A DNA stretch of 62,230 bases from the NCBI GenBank assembly GCA_017450705.1, contig JAFSTC010000052.1, positions 1 to 62,230 on the forward strand. Direction: 5' to 3'. The DNA is from Lentisphaeria bacterium. Lineage in GTDB: Bacteria > Verrucomicrobiota > Lentisphaeria > Victivallales > Victivallaceae. Both the position numbers and the translations under genes were made by a program. This document shows, piece after piece, positions 51,246-60,709 of this stretch (position 1 is its first letter; the number at the start of each line of letters is the position of its first letter). The notes beneath the pieces are model-generated. The model searched no databases. It was not told the origin of the DNA and worked only from the letters and a program-made list of their open reading frames with translations.

Positions 51246-53651
51246 ATGAATATTTCCAGAAAATGGCTTTCCGATTACGTGGCGCTGACCTGTGACGACG
51301 CGGCGCTGTGTCATAAGCTGACCATGGCCGGGATCGAGGTCGAGAAGGTCGAGACGGTCTCCGTCGTCCCCGCGGGCGTCATCGCGGCGAAGATACTTTC
51401 CCGCGAGGCGCATCCCAACTCGGATCATCTCTCGGTCTGTCAGGTGTTCGACGGCAGGGAAAATCTTCAGATCGTCTGCGGCGCGCCCAACTGCGACGCG
51501 GGGCAGATCGTGCCGCTGGCGCCCGTCGGAACGGTCTTTTCGACGCCGGAAGGGGAGTTCAAAATAAAGAAGTCCAAGCTGCGCGGCGTCGAGTCCTGCG
51601 GCATGATGTGCAGCGCCGAGGAGCTGGGTATCTCCGACGACAACTCCGGTTTGATGATCCTCGACCCCTCCGTCGCGCCGGGGACGCCTCTTGAGACGCT
51701 CTTCCCCGGGGATACCAGAATGGAGCTGGAGGTGACGCCCAACCGTCCCGACTGGCTCTCGGTGTGGGGCATCGCCCGCGACGTTTCATGTTTGCTGGGA
51801 ACCGAGGCGAAACTGCCCGAAATCAGCGTGAAGGAGAGTTCCGAAGAGCCGCGTCCCGATCTCGTGACCGTCGAAGCCCCCGATCTCTGCCACCGTTACA
51901 TCGGGCGGGTGATCCGCGGCGTCAAGGTCGGTCCTTCCCCCGCCTGGATGGTCGAGCGTCTGGAAAGCGTGGGGCTGCGGTCCATCAACAACATCGTCGA
52001 TGTGACCAATTTCGTGCTCATGGAGCTGGGACAGCCCCTGCATGCCTTCGATCTGGAGAAACTCGAAGGGCAGCGGGTCGTTGCCCGCCGGGCCGCCGCC
52101 GGCGAGAAGATCACCACGCTGGACGGCAAAACGCTGGACCTCTGTGAAGACAATCTCGTCATCGCCGACGCCCGCAAGCCCGTGGCGCTGGCCGGCGTCA
52201 TGGGAGGAGAATACTCCGGCGTCGGCGAAAATACGACTTCCATTCTGCTGGAGAGCGCCGTGTTCCAGCCTTCCAACATCCGTTCGACCAGCCGCAGGCT
52301 CGGGATCAGCAGCGACTCCAGCTACCGGTTCGAGCGCGGGGTGGATTACGACATGGCCGAAACCGCCTCCATCCGTGCGGCGCAGCTGATCCTCGCCGTC
52401 GCCGGGGGCCGTCTCGAGGGTAAGGCGCTGGACGTGACTTCGGGCCGCCCCGAGGAAGCAGTGATCCCCTGCCGGTTCGACAACATCCGCCGGCTCATCG
52501 GCTCCCGCGTCAGCGATGAACGGATCGTCGAGATCTTCCGGACGCTGCACCTCAAGGTTGACGATGTCACTCCGTCGGGATGCACCGTCACGGCGCCGCT
52601 GTTCCGCCGCGACCTCTCGCGGGAGGCCGATCTGGTGGAGGAGGTGGCCCGCATCGACGGACTGGACAACATCCCGGAGATCCCCGTCTGCGGCAAATGC
52701 TGTCATCCCGAGTCCGAGGACGCCTGGATGCCTCTGCAGAAACTGCGGGCCGCCGTGGCCGGGCTGGGATTCTGCGAGTGTGTCCACTACAGCATCGGCA
52801 GCGCGGCCAACTTCCTCACGGACACCCGTTTTTCGGAGAGCGACCTCGTCAAACTCGACAATCCGCTGAGTCCCGAGATGGCGGTCATGCGTCCCAGTCT
52901 GCTGGGCGGTCTGCTGGGCGCGGTGGAGCGCAACATCGCCCGGGGCAGCAAGACGCTGGCGCTTTTCGAGCTGGACAGGGTCTTCTGTGCCGACCGGAGC
53001 AAATTCCCCGAGGAGCGCAACGAACTTGCGCTGATCCTCACGGGACTGCGTCACCCCGAGCGTTATTCCGCCGAACTCAAGGAGAGTTTTGACTTCTACG
53101 ATCTCAAGGGAACGCTGGAGTCGCTCTTCGAACTTCTCAACATTTCCAATTACCGTTTTGCCGCGCTGGAGGGCGACGGCCGTTTCCGCCCCGGCCACGC
53201 GTGTTCCATCGTGATCGAGGGCAAAACCGCGGGGGCCTTCGGCGAATTGAAGAAAGAGCTCACGTCTTCGTGGCGGACGGTGTATCCGGTGTTCGCTTCT
53301 CAGATCGAGGCCGGGGCGCTTCTCCAGGCGGCGCGGCGGGCCGCGGCGAAATACAAGCCGGCGGCCCAGTATCCCGCAACGGCCCGGGACATCGCGTTCG
53401 TGGCCTCTTCCGGATTGACCTGCGGGGAGATCATCGAGTTCGTCCGCCGCAAGAAGCTGCCGGATCTTGAATCGGTCAGACTTTTCGACATCTTCGAGGA
53501 CGACGCGCTCAGGGAAAAACATCAGAAGAGTCTGGCGTTCACGCTCACGTTCCGCAACGCCGCAAGAACGCTCAAGGACGACGAGGTCAACGCTTCCGTC
53601 GAAAGACTGCGCGGGGCTCTCGCCGCTGAACTTAAAGTCGAATTGCGTTAA
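51246..53651 (+). CDS. pheT: Phenylalanyl-tRNA synthetase beta subunit
   Basis: 801 aa, full length. N-terminal tRNA-binding OB domain (HPNSDHLSVCQVFDG, QIVCGAPNCDAGQIVPLAP), B3/B4 editing domain (LGQPLHAFDLEKLEG, DNLVIADARKPVALAGVMGG), B5 domain (FRRDLSREADLVEEVARIDG), catalytic-like core (NPLSPEMAVMRPSLLGGLL) and C-terminal anticodon-binding ferredoxin fold (YPATARDIAFVASSGLTCGE). GGAGG precedes ATG 51246. Confidence 0.97.
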   Translation: MNISRKWLSDYVALTCDDAALCHKLTMAGIEVEKVETVSVVPAGVIAAKILSREAHPNSDHLSVCQVFDGRENLQIVCGAPNCDAGQIVPLAPVGTVFSTPEGEFKIKKSKLRGVESCGMMCSAEELGISDDNSGLMILDPSVAPGTPLETLFPGDTRMELEVTPNRPDWLSVWGIARDVSCLLGTEAKLPEISVKESSEEPRPDLVTVEAPDLCHRYIGRVIRGVKVGPSPAWMVERLESVGLRSINNIVDVTNFVLMELGQPLHAFDLEKLEGQRVVARRAAAGEKITTLDGKTLDLCEDNLVIADARKPVALAGVMGGEYSGVGENTTSILLESAVFQPSNIRSTSRRLGISSDSSYRFERGVDYDMAETASIRAAQLILAVAGGRLEGKALDVTSGRPEEAVIPCRFDNIRRLIGSRVSDERIVEIFRTLHLKVDDVTPSGCTVTAPLFRRDLSREADLVEEVARIDGLDNIPEIPVCGKCCHPESEDAWMPLQKLRAAVAGLGFCECVHYSIGSAANFLTDTRFSESDLVKLDNPLSPEMAVMRPSLLGGLLGAVERNIARGSKTLALFELDRVFCADRSKFPEERNELALILTGLRHPERYSAELKESFDFYDLKGTLESLFELLNISNYRFAALEGDGRFRPGHACSIVIEGKTAGAFGELKKELTSSWRTVYPVFASQIEAGALLQAARRAAAKYKPAAQYPATARDIAFVASSGLTCGEIIEFVRRKKLPDLESVRLFDIFEDDALREKHQKSLAFTLTFRNAARTLKDDEVNASVERLRGALAAELKVELR

Positions 53652-53672
53652 AAAACAAAGGAGGAAGGAATC

Positions 53673-54155
53673 ATGATCGATAAAAATGTCGGCTGTGTCT
53701 ACGAGGGAATGCTGGAAGCCAAGGGGCTGAAGTTCGGCATCGTCTGCGCCCGGTTCAACGACTTTTTCGTGAGCCGTCTGCTTTCGGGGGCCGTGGACGC
53801 CATCGTCCGCCACGGCGGCAAGGCGTCCGATGTGACCGTGGCCTACGTGCCGGGCTCCTACGAGATCCCCTTTGCCGTGAAGAAGATGCTGGCCACGGGG
53901 AAATTCGACGCCGTTCTGGCGCTGGGCGTCGTCATCCAGGGCGCAACGCCCCATGCGGGCTACATCAACAGCGAAGTCGCCAAGTGTCTCGCGCAGCTCG
54001 GTCTGGAGTCCGGCACACCGGTCACCTACGGCATGATCACCGCAGACAATCTCGATCAGGCCATCGAGCGCAGCGGGACCAAGGCCGGCAACAAGGGTGT
54101 CGACGCGGCTCTGGCCGCCATCGAAATGGCCAATCTCAACAAAGCGATCAAATAA
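53673..54155 (+). CDS. ribH: 6,7-dimethyl-8-ribityllumazine synthase
   Basis: 160 aa. FGIVCARFNDFFVSRLLSGA, VAYVPGSYEIPFAVKKML, AVLALGVVIQGATPHAGYIN and TYGMITADNLDQAIERSGTK; NKGVDAALAAIEMANL follows. The usual GxVIRGDTPHFDYV loop reads GVVIQGATPHAGYI, where the conserved Arg is Gln, but the His is kept. Condenses the ribitylaminouracil and butanone phosphate for riboflavin synthesis. Followed 6 bp later by nusB, a common pairing; ribD and ribE are three and four genes further on. Confidence 0.94.
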   Translation: MIDKNVGCVYEGMLEAKGLKFGIVCARFNDFFVSRLLSGAVDAIVRHGGKASDVTVAYVPGSYEIPFAVKKMLATGKFDAVLALGVVIQGATPHAGYINSEVAKCLAQLGLESGTPVTYGMITADNLDQAIERSGTKAGNKGVDAALAAIEMANLNKAIK

Positions 54156-54161
54156 GTTCTT

Positions 54162-54659
54162 ATGGCGGAAGATATCAAACGGGAGGCGGATCCCCTCCGG
54201 AAGCGCCACGGCAAGCGGCTGGGGCGTGAGCTGGCCATGGCCTTTCTTTTCAGCTGCGACATGCGCGGCGAGACGCCCCGGGCCGAGCTTTTCGACAGTT
54301 TCTTCGAGACGGCGGCGAGCGAATACGCAGACGTCGATGCCAAAACGATGCACCGGGCCCGGGAGTACGCCGTCCGGCTCTACGTCGCGGCGGCGCTCCG
54401 CCGCGAGGAGATCGACGCCATACTCATCCCCATGTGTGTCAACTGGGATTGGAAACGCATCTCCGCCGTCGACCGCAGCATCATGCGGGTCGCCGTCGCT
54501 GAAATGATCGAGTTTGACGAGATCCCCCCCGTGGTCAGCATCGACGAAGCCGTGGAGATCGCCCGCGATTTCTCCGGTACCGACGACGGGAATTTCATCA
54601 ACGGGGTGCTCAATGCTGTGAAGAACAAGCTCGTTTCCCCGGAGCGGGCCTCTCTTTGA
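54162..54659 (+). CDS. nusB: Transcription antitermination factor NusB
   Basis: 165 aa, all helical. Signature RELAMAFLFSCDMRG, WDWKRISAVDRSIMRVAVAE, PPVVSIDEAVEIARDFSGTD and DGNFINGVLNAVK. NusB works with NusE/S10 at boxA in rRNA operons. The N-terminus of about 20 charged residues is longer than usual. ftsY starts 19 bp downstream. Confidence 0.95.
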   Translation: MAEDIKREADPLRKRHGKRLGRELAMAFLFSCDMRGETPRAELFDSFFETAASEYADVDAKTMHRAREYAVRLYVAAALRREEIDAILIPMCVNWDWKRISAVDRSIMRVAVAEMIEFDEIPPVVSIDEAVEIARDFSGTDDGNFINGVLNAVKNKLVSPERASL

Positions 54660-54678
54660 CGGAGCCGGAGAAGGAAAG

Positions 54679-55611
54679 ATGGCGTCGATATTTTCTGTTT
54701 TCAAACGCGGTCTCGAAAAAAGCGCGACCCGGATCTCCCGTGCGATCTCCGGTGTTTTCACCGGGATCAAGGCTCACGGCGACGCAAGTTTTGAGGAACT
54801 CGAAGCCCTGCTGGTCTCGGCCGATTTCGGGCTACGGGCGGCCGTGGATATCACCTCCTGTCTGCGGGACAGGTACGACCGGGGCGAGATCGCCACGGAT
54901 GCCGACCTGGTCGACGCGGCGAAAAAGGAGGTCGTCTCCATATTGAAAAAACATGTCCGGCCCGTCAACACGGCTCCCGAGGGGAAGCCTACGGTCATTC
55001 TTTTCGTCGGCGTCAACGGCAGCGGCAAGACGACCACCATCGGCAAGCTCGCGTCGCGCCTGCAGAAGGAGGGGAAAAAGGTCATCCTCGCCGCCTGCGA
55101 CACCTTCCGGGCCGCCGCGGTGGAACAGCTTCTCCTCTGGGGAGAAAGGTCCAAATCGCAGGTCGTTTCCTCCCGCCACGGCGCGGATCCGGCCAGCGTC
55201 GCTTTCGACGCCACCCAGGCCGCGCTGGCGCGATCGGCGGATTATCTTTTGATCGACACGGCGGGGCGGCAGCAGAACCACCGGGATCTCATGGAGGAGC
55301 TGGCGAAGATCCGCCGGTCCATCGCCAAGGTCTATCCCGAGGCGCCCCACGAGGTCTGGATGACGGTGGATTCCACGCTGGGGGCCAACGTGGTCAGCCA
55401 GGCGCGGGAATTTTCCAAGACGGCGGGCGTGACCGGACTGGTCATCACAAAACTGGACGGGACGGGCCGCGGAGGGATGGCCGTGGCGCTCCATCAGGAG
55501 TTCGAACTGCCGACCTTCTTCACCGGCCTCGGGGAACAGCCGGAGGAGCTTCAGCCCTTCGATCCCGAGCTTTACGCGGAGGCCCTGTTTTCCTCCGGGC
55601 GGGAACACTGA
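54679..55611 (+). CDS. ftsY: Signal recognition particle receptor FtsY
   Basis: 310 aa: short A region, then the NG domain. P-loop VGVNGSGKTTTIGKLA, ILAACDTFRAAAVEQLLLWG, LIDTAGRQQNHRDLMEEL (G3), TVDSTLGANVVSQAREF, ITKLDGTGRGGMAVALH (G4) and FFTGLGEQPEELQPFDPELY. Docks ribosome-SRP complexes at the inner membrane for membrane protein insertion. The long acidic domain of E. coli FtsY is absent, as in many bacteria. The G3 DTAGRQQN differs from the usual DTAGRLxx. Confidence 0.96.
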   Translation: MASIFSVFKRGLEKSATRISRAISGVFTGIKAHGDASFEELEALLVSADFGLRAAVDITSCLRDRYDRGEIATDADLVDAAKKEVVSILKKHVRPVNTAPEGKPTVILFVGVNGSGKTTTIGKLASRLQKEGKKVILAACDTFRAAAVEQLLLWGERSKSQVVSSRHGADPASVAFDATQAALARSADYLLIDTAGRQQNHRDLMEELAKIRRSIAKVYPEAPHEVWMTVDSTLGANVVSQAREFSKTAGVTGLVITKLDGTGRGGMAVALHQEFELPTFFTGLGEQPEELQPFDPELYAEALFSSGREH

Positions 55612-55612
55612 G

Positions 55613-56644
55613 ATGACGGGAGGCTCTGACAGCGCATTCATGCTTCGCGCCCTCGAACTGGCCGGGAGGGCTTCCGGCATGACCAGCCCGAATCCCCTGG
55701 TCGGAGCCGTTCTGGTCCGGGATGGCCGGGTCATCGGCGAGGGCTGGCATCACCGCGCGGGGGAGCCCCACGCCGAGGTCAACGCCTTCCTCGATGCGGA
55801 GTCGCACCGCGAAGACACGACGGGCGCAACGCTTTATGTGACGCTGGAGCCCTGTTCCACCACCGGCCGGACGCCGCCGTGCACCGAGCGGATCCTCCAT
55901 TCCGGCGTGAAAAAGGTGGTGATCGGATGTCTCGATCCCAATCCCCGTCATAACGGACGGGCCGTCGAAACGCTCGAAAAAAACGGAATCGAGGTCGTTT
56001 CCGGTGTGGAAGAGACTTCCTGCCGGGAGATCAACCGCTCCTTCTTCTGCTGGATATCCACGGGGAAACCCTGGGTCGTCCTGAAACTTGCGACGACGCT
56101 GGACGGCCGGATCGCGGCGCATACAGGCGACTCCCGCTGGGTGAGCGGAGAGCTTTCCCGGCGGCGGGTCCAGGAACTTCGCCGTCTGGCCGACGCGGTC
56201 ATGGTGGGGGCCAACACCGTTCGCGCGGATCATCCGCGATTGACCGTGAGGGAACCCGCCGGCTGGCCCCGGCAGCCTCTCCGGATCGTCGCCAGTTCCT
56301 CCATGACGGGGGAAGAGCTGCGGACGTATTTCCCCGACGGGAACGCTGAGCTGGCCGACCCCGGGAAAGAGGGGTGGGACTCCTTCCTGCGCCGGCTGGG
56401 AAAGCGGGAGATCACGAATTTGCTCATCGAAGGCGGCGCGGGACTGGCCGGTTCCGCGCTGGATGCCGGCGCCGTGGACCGTGTGGAATTCCACATCGCG
56501 CCGAAGATCCTCGGCGGGGAGTCGAGCCTTGCCGCCGTGGCGGGCCGGACCCCGGAACGCATGGCCGAAGCCAGGCTTCTCAAGAACATTCAGGTGCACC
56601 GGTACGGGGACGATATCGCCGTATCGGGCGATCTCAAGGGATAA
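55613..56644 (+). CDS. ribD: Bifunctional riboflavin deaminase/reductase
   Basis: 343 aa. N-terminal deaminase: MLRALELAGRASGMTSPNPL, VGAVLVRDGRVIGEGWHH, GEPHAEVNAFLDAE and TLEPCSTTGRTPPCTERI (zinc ligands His, Cys, Cys). C-terminal reductase: PWVVLKLATTLDGRIAA, SRWVSGELSRRRVQELRRLA, DAVMVGANTVRADHPRLTVR and ITNLLIEGGAGLAGSAL. It starts 1 bp after the ftsY stop. Second and third steps of the pyrimidine branch of riboflavin synthesis. Confidence 0.95.
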   Translation: MTGGSDSAFMLRALELAGRASGMTSPNPLVGAVLVRDGRVIGEGWHHRAGEPHAEVNAFLDAESHREDTTGATLYVTLEPCSTTGRTPPCTERILHSGVKKVVIGCLDPNPRHNGRAVETLEKNGIEVVSGVEETSCREINRSFFCWISTGKPWVVLKLATTLDGRIAAHTGDSRWVSGELSRRRVQELRRLADAVMVGANTVRADHPRLTVREPAGWPRQPLRIVASSSMTGEELRTYFPDGNAELADPGKEGWDSFLRRLGKREITNLLIEGGAGLAGSALDAGAVDRVEFHIAPKILGGESSLAAVAGRTPERMAEARLLKNIQVHRYGDDIAVSGDLKG

Positions 56645-56659
56645 ATGCGGAGGAAAATC

Positions 56660-57322
56660 GTGTTTACGGGATTGATACAGCAGATCGGGACCGTCGTTTC
56701 CGTCTCGAACAGCCGGATCCTCATCCGGCCCGCGCGCAGGATCGAGTCTCCCGTCATCGGCGAGAGCATCGCGGTCAACGGCTGCTGTCTCACGCTGGAA
56801 CGTGTCACCGCCGCGGGAGAACTGTCTTTCTTCACCCTCGCCGAAACGCTCCGGCGCAGCACGCTTGCCGAACTTTCCCCCGGAAGCCGCGTCAACATGG
56901 AGCGGGCACTGGCCGCGGGAGACCGTCTCGGCGGTCATCTGGTCCAGGGACATGTGGACGCCGTCGCCGTCGTCGACGGGCAGTTCGTCAGGGACGACGG
57001 CGATGTGGAGCTCGGGATCGTCATCCCCGACGGGTTCGCGCCGGAACTGGTCGAAAAGGGCAGCATCGCCGTGGACGGCGTTTCGCTCACGGTCGCGGCG
57101 CTGACCGAACGGACCTTTTCCGTCTGCCTGATCCCCCGGACACTGGCCGATACGGTTCTGGGAAGCCGGATCTCCGGGACGCGGGTGAATCTGGAGGGCG
57201 ATATCATCGGCAAGTATGTCCGCCGCTTTTTCGAGCTCTCCCGGGCATCCTCCGGAGAAAAGAACGAAAGTTCTTCCGGGAGCATCACCTATGAAAAACT
57301 CCGGGAGGCGGGATTCCTATGA
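56660..57322 (+). CDS. ribE: Riboflavin synthase alpha chain
   Basis: 220 aa from GTG 56660 (GGAGG 6 bp upstream), which gives the canonical MFTGLIQQIG start; ATG 56645 would put that motif at residue 6. Two lumazine-binding repeats: SPVIGESIAVNGCCLTLERV with GDRLGGHLVQGHVDAVA, and VEKGSIAVDGVSLTVAALTE. Dismutates two lumazines to riboflavin. A Ser-rich C-terminal tail is slightly extended and overlaps the next start by 4 bp. Confidence 0.94.
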   Translation: MFTGLIQQIGTVVSVSNSRILIRPARRIESPVIGESIAVNGCCLTLERVTAAGELSFFTLAETLRRSTLAELSPGSRVNMERALAAGDRLGGHLVQGHVDAVAVVDGQFVRDDGDVELGIVIPDGFAPELVEKGSIAVDGVSLTVAALTERTFSVCLIPRTLADTVLGSRISGTRVNLEGDIIGKYVRRFFELSRASSGEKNESSSGSITYEKLREAGFL

Positions 57323-58101
57323 GACCCGTATTCGGACTGGGCATCCCCGGCGAAGAAGCGCTGTCCCTGCTGCCTGATGAGCTGCCGGCTGCCATGGCTT
57401 TCGGCGAGATCCCCGGGGAGATGCTGGACAGCGCCTCCCACCGGGCGGCCCTGCGGCGGATATTTCCGAAACAGGGCCGGGCGCTGATCGTCCGGGACAT
57501 CATGCCCGCCGATCTGGCCGGGATCGTTCCCGCGGCGCCTCTGCGCCTCAAGGTGGAGTTCGACAGCGGATTCCGCACCCGGTGCGCCGCGGCCGCAAAA
57601 ATGGGCTGCCGGGTCGTTTCCGCCGGATTCGATATCGTCCGGGCCCTGACGGACGCCTCCTACGAGGCCGGCCTCGTGAAAATGCTGCACTCCATCGCGG
57701 GGATACTGGAGGAATTCGGTACCATCATGGCCTTTCCCCTGCGCCTGCCGGCGGAGGCCGAGAGCGTTTCCGCATTTCTCGCCTTCAAGCACCGTCTGTT
57801 TTATCCGGGGTTCCGGTATCTGCTGGAGTTCCATTACGAGGAGCCCGGGGCCTTCGAGATCCTGGAAAACGCGCTGGGCGTTTTGAATTTCGAGCGCAGC
57901 CTGTGGCGTCTGCCTTATCGCCCCGACGAGGAGTCCCGTCTGACGGAGGATGTCCTTGAAAAGCTGCGCCCCGTCTGGCGCCGGGGAGATGACCGGCCGG
58001 TCTTCGTGTGTGTCGATCCGGGGAGAGGCTCCTTCGAACGGGAGTTCCCTGAGCGCTTTGCGGCCGTGATCGATCGTTTTTCGGCCAGGGAGGGCGAATA
58101 G
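57319..58101 (+). CDS. Conserved-looking protein of unknown function
   Basis: 260 aa, soluble, overlapping ribE by 4 bp and ending exactly where murJ begins. I do not recognise the family. Repeating hydrophobic beta strands and helices (FGLGIPGEEALSLLPDEL, PLRLKVEFDSGFRTRCAAAA, GCRVVSAGFDIVRALTD, FRYLLEFHYEEPGAFEILEN, PVFVCVDPGRGSFEREF) suggest an alpha/beta or TIM-like fold, as in sugar-phosphate isomerase/epimerase-type proteins. No catalytic motif stands out. Tight coupling to ribE and murJ suggests it is expressed constitutively. Confidence 0.65.
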   Translation: MRPVFGLGIPGEEALSLLPDELPAAMAFGEIPGEMLDSASHRAALRRIFPKQGRALIVRDIMPADLAGIVPAAPLRLKVEFDSGFRTRCAAAAKMGCRVVSAGFDIVRALTDASYEAGLVKMLHSIAGILEEFGTIMAFPLRLPAEAESVSAFLAFKHRLFYPGFRYLLEFHYEEPGAFEILENALGVLNFERSLWRLPYRPDEESRLTEDVLEKLRPVWRRGDDRPVFVCVDPGRGSFEREFPERFAAVIDRFSAREGE

Positions 58102-59706
58102 ATGGCCGCGGCGAAAACGGATGAAAAAAGAGCTCTGCTGCGTCCGTCGCTGGCCGTGGGAGCCGTGACTCTGCTCAGCCGCCTGCTGGGACTGGTCCGG
58201 GTGCGTCTGGAGGCCAGCGTCCTCGGCGGCGGCGCCGTGGCCAGCGCATGGTTCCTCGCCTTTTCCATTCCGAATCTTTTCCGCCGCATCCTGGGGGAGG
58301 GGGCCCTCGGCACGGCGCTGACGCCGCTCATCGCAGGCATTGAACAGACGCGCGGCAGGGAGGAGATGCGCAAGGAGCTGGCCGTTATCTTCATCGCCTT
58401 GAGCTGTGTGCTCGCCCTGATCGTCATCGCCGTGGCGCTTCTCGCCATCGGTCTGCGGTGGTACGGCAGCGTTTCCGGAGCGGCGTACCTCTGCACGCCC
58501 CGTATGGATATCGCCCTGCGCCTGCTGCCGCTTCTCATGCCCTACGCCTTTTTCATGTGTCTCGTGGGGTCGGCGACGGCGGTTTTGAACTATGCGCGGA
58601 TCTTCGTCCTTCCGGCGCTGGGCGCCCTGCTGCTCAACATCTTTCTGATCTGCGGCCTGGCCGTCGGGCTGGGACTGCGTATCACCGTTTCGGAACTGCC
58701 GGACTTTCTGCCGGTGCTCAGCGGCCTTGTTCTGATCTCGGGGCTGTGCCAGCTGATCCTGACGCTGCTCCTGCTGTTTTTCAGCGGACGTTTCCCCCGG
58801 GTGGACCGCGAGACCGTGAAAAAATCGGATGTGATCGGCCGCCTTTTCCGTCTCTCCCTGCCGGGAATGATCGCCGCCTCGGTGCTTCAGATCAGTTTTC
58901 TCATCGACCGGATGCTGGCCGTGAAACTCAACGATCAGGCGGTCCCGGCGCTGACCTTCGTCGACCGGCTGGTGGATCTGCCCATCGGCATTTTCGCCGT
59001 TTCGCTGGGCGCGGTGCTCATGGCGTCCATGTCCCGGGCGGCGGCCGAGAACGATTACGGGAAGCTCCGCGAGCAGATGCTTTTCAGCCTGCGCCACGTC
59101 TATTTCGTGTGCATCCCCATGGCGGCGGGGATCATCGTCTTTCACGCGCCCCTTCTGCGGATCCTGTGCCTCGGGGGAAACTACACGGCGGGGGATCTCG
59201 ACGCGGCGCGGAGCGTGGCCATGTTCTACGGGGCGGGGATCCCCTTTTTCTGCTCCCTGAAGATCCTGCTGCCGGCATTTTATTCGAGAAAGAAGATGAG
59301 ACAGCCGCTGTGCGCCTCGCTCATCGCTATCGGGACCAACATCGTCCTCAATCTGCTTTTGATGGGCCCCCTGCGGCAGGGAGGGATCGCCCTGGCGACG
59401 ACGATCTCCTCGATCCTGAACAACGGCATCCTGCTTTGCCTGCTGAAGCGGGACGATCTGCTGCCTGACGGCAGGGCGCTCGTGTCTGCGGCCCTGCGGG
59501 GGGTGGCGCTTTCGACCGCCGTCGTTTTTCTGCTGTGGAAGATCTATTCCCCTTGGGAGGACGAATTGGCGGCCTGCCGCTGGAAGGATATTTCCGCGAC
59601 GTCGCTTTTGTTTTTCTCGGCGGGGGTGCTGTACATCGTGTCGGCATGGCTGATCCGTTCTCCCGAGCCGGGGGAACTGTTTTCAGTCCTCAGAAGAAGA
59701 AAGTAA
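58102..59706 (+). CDS. murJ: Lipid II flippase MurJ
   Basis: 534 aa with about fourteen membrane segments. MOP-superfamily motifs: SLAVGAVTLLSRLLGLVRVR, AWFLAFSIPNLFRRILGEGA, GTALTPLIAG, PVLSGLVLISGLCQLILTLL, LPGMIAASVLQISFLIDRML and ISVSLGAVL-like FAVSLGAVLMASMSR. Flips lipid-linked peptidoglycan precursor across the inner membrane. The start is directly adjacent to the preceding stop. Confidence 0.94.
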   Translation: MAAAKTDEKRALLRPSLAVGAVTLLSRLLGLVRVRLEASVLGGGAVASAWFLAFSIPNLFRRILGEGALGTALTPLIAGIEQTRGREEMRKELAVIFIALSCVLALIVIAVALLAIGLRWYGSVSGAAYLCTPRMDIALRLLPLLMPYAFFMCLVGSATAVLNYARIFVLPALGALLLNIFLICGLAVGLGLRITVSELPDFLPVLSGLVLISGLCQLILTLLLLFFSGRFPRVDRETVKKSDVIGRLFRLSLPGMIAASVLQISFLIDRMLAVKLNDQAVPALTFVDRLVDLPIGIFAVSLGAVLMASMSRAAAENDYGKLREQMLFSLRHVYFVCIPMAAGIIVFHAPLLRILCLGGNYTAGDLDAARSVAMFYGAGIPFFCSLKILLPAFYSRKKMRQPLCASLIAIGTNIVLNLLLMGPLRQGGIALATTISSILNNGILLCLLKRDDLLPDGRALVSAALRGVALSTAVVFLLWKIYSPWEDELAACRWKDISATSLLFFSAGVLYIVSAWLIRSPEPGELFSVLRRRK

Positions 59707-59716
59707 AAAGGATCCT

Positions 59717-60667
59717 ATGTTCAAAAAATTGTATCTTCCCGTCGGACTGCTCGCGAGCGTCGTCGTCTCCATGATCTTTCCCCAGCTGGGGACCCAGATC
59801 AAACAGGCTTGCGGAAGCAGTCTCTTCATCGTGCTGATCTTTCTCGTCTGCGGCTACCAGACGGATCTCGGCGGAACGCGCTTCGACCGGCGTTTCCTGC
59901 TCTCCTTCATCGGATGCGGGGCGCTTTCCCTGCTGGCGGCGCCGTGGTTCGGCGCGGCGCTCGCCGCCGTTTTCAGGCTCGACGCGCTGGCCATGACGGG
60001 CTTGATCGTCATGGCAAGCGTGCCGCCCACGCTCTCCAGCGGCATCGTCATGACGGAGACGGCCGAAGGCAACATCATGCTGGGCGTGATGATGACGGTC
60101 TTTTACAATCTGCTGGGCGTCGTCACCATGCCGATCGTGCTGGCCTGGACTCTTTCTGGACGGGCGGAGATCGACACCGATCCCGTGGGGATGTTCCTGC
60201 AGCTCCTTCTGCTGGTCGTCCTGCCCTTCGCGGCGGGATTCGGCGCGAAAAAACTGCTCAAACGCAAACTGCCCAAGATCTGCGGATACATTCCTTCGAC
60301 GTGCGTCATTCTGCTCATCCTCTCGTTTTTCTCCAGCGCCAACGCGCAGTTCCGGGCCTATCCCGTGCGGGTGCTCCTGCTGGCGGCCGGAGCGGGGCTT
60401 GCCATGCGTCTGGGACTGCTGCTGATCCTCTGGTTCTGCGGCCGGCTGATGAAGATGAGCGCGGCCGACCGCAAGGCGGCGATCTTCACCGCGGGCTCCA
60501 AGACCCTGACCATCGCGCTGGCGGTCCTGGCCATTCTCAAGGTCGGTGACGGACCGGCGGTGATCCCCTGCATGGTGTTTTATTTCCTGCAGTCCATGAT
60601 CGACTCCATGCTGGCGGGGAAGATGGGGCTCTCCGCCGCGAAGGCGCGGGGAGAAAAAAACGCCTGA
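59717..60667 (+). CDS. Bile acid:sodium symporter (BASS) family transporter
   Basis: 316 aa with nine or ten membrane segments. YLPVGLLASVVVSMIFPQLG, LFIVLIFLVCGYQTDLGGTR, GLIVMASVPPTLSSGIVMTE and FTAGSKTLTIALAVLAILKV match the SBF-like group (YfeH type) of the BASS family. Members import organic anions with sodium; the substrate is unknown. AAGGA 7 bp upstream of ATG 59717. Last gene of the plus operon. Confidence 0.87.
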   Translation: MFKKLYLPVGLLASVVVSMIFPQLGTQIKQACGSSLFIVLIFLVCGYQTDLGGTRFDRRFLLSFIGCGALSLLAAPWFGAALAAVFRLDALAMTGLIVMASVPPTLSSGIVMTETAEGNIMLGVMMTVFYNLLGVVTMPIVLAWTLSGRAEIDTDPVGMFLQLLLLVVLPFAAGFGAKKLLKRKLPKICGYIPSTCVILLILSFFSSANAQFRAYPVRVLLLAAGAGLAMRLGLLLILWFCGRLMKMSAADRKAAIFTAGSKTLTIALAVLAILKVGDGPAVIPCMVFYFLQSMIDSMLAGKMGLSAAKARGEKNA

Positions 60668-60688
60668 CCGCGGTTTTGCCGCGGCCAG
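60664..60688. terminator. Hairpin between convergent genes
   Basis: CTG-A-CCGCGG (60664-60673) pairs with CCGCGG-C-CAG (60679-60688) around TTTTG. Strong stem but no T-run; it separates the BASS gene from the convergent decarboxylase gene. Confidence 0.45.
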
Positions 60689-60709
60689 ACGTGAAAAGAG
60701 TATTCCCTT

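Noticed and set aside
51786-54770. A 994-codon open frame opposite pheT-ribH-nusB
   Set aside because: It spans three well-supported genes on the other strand and has no domain features.
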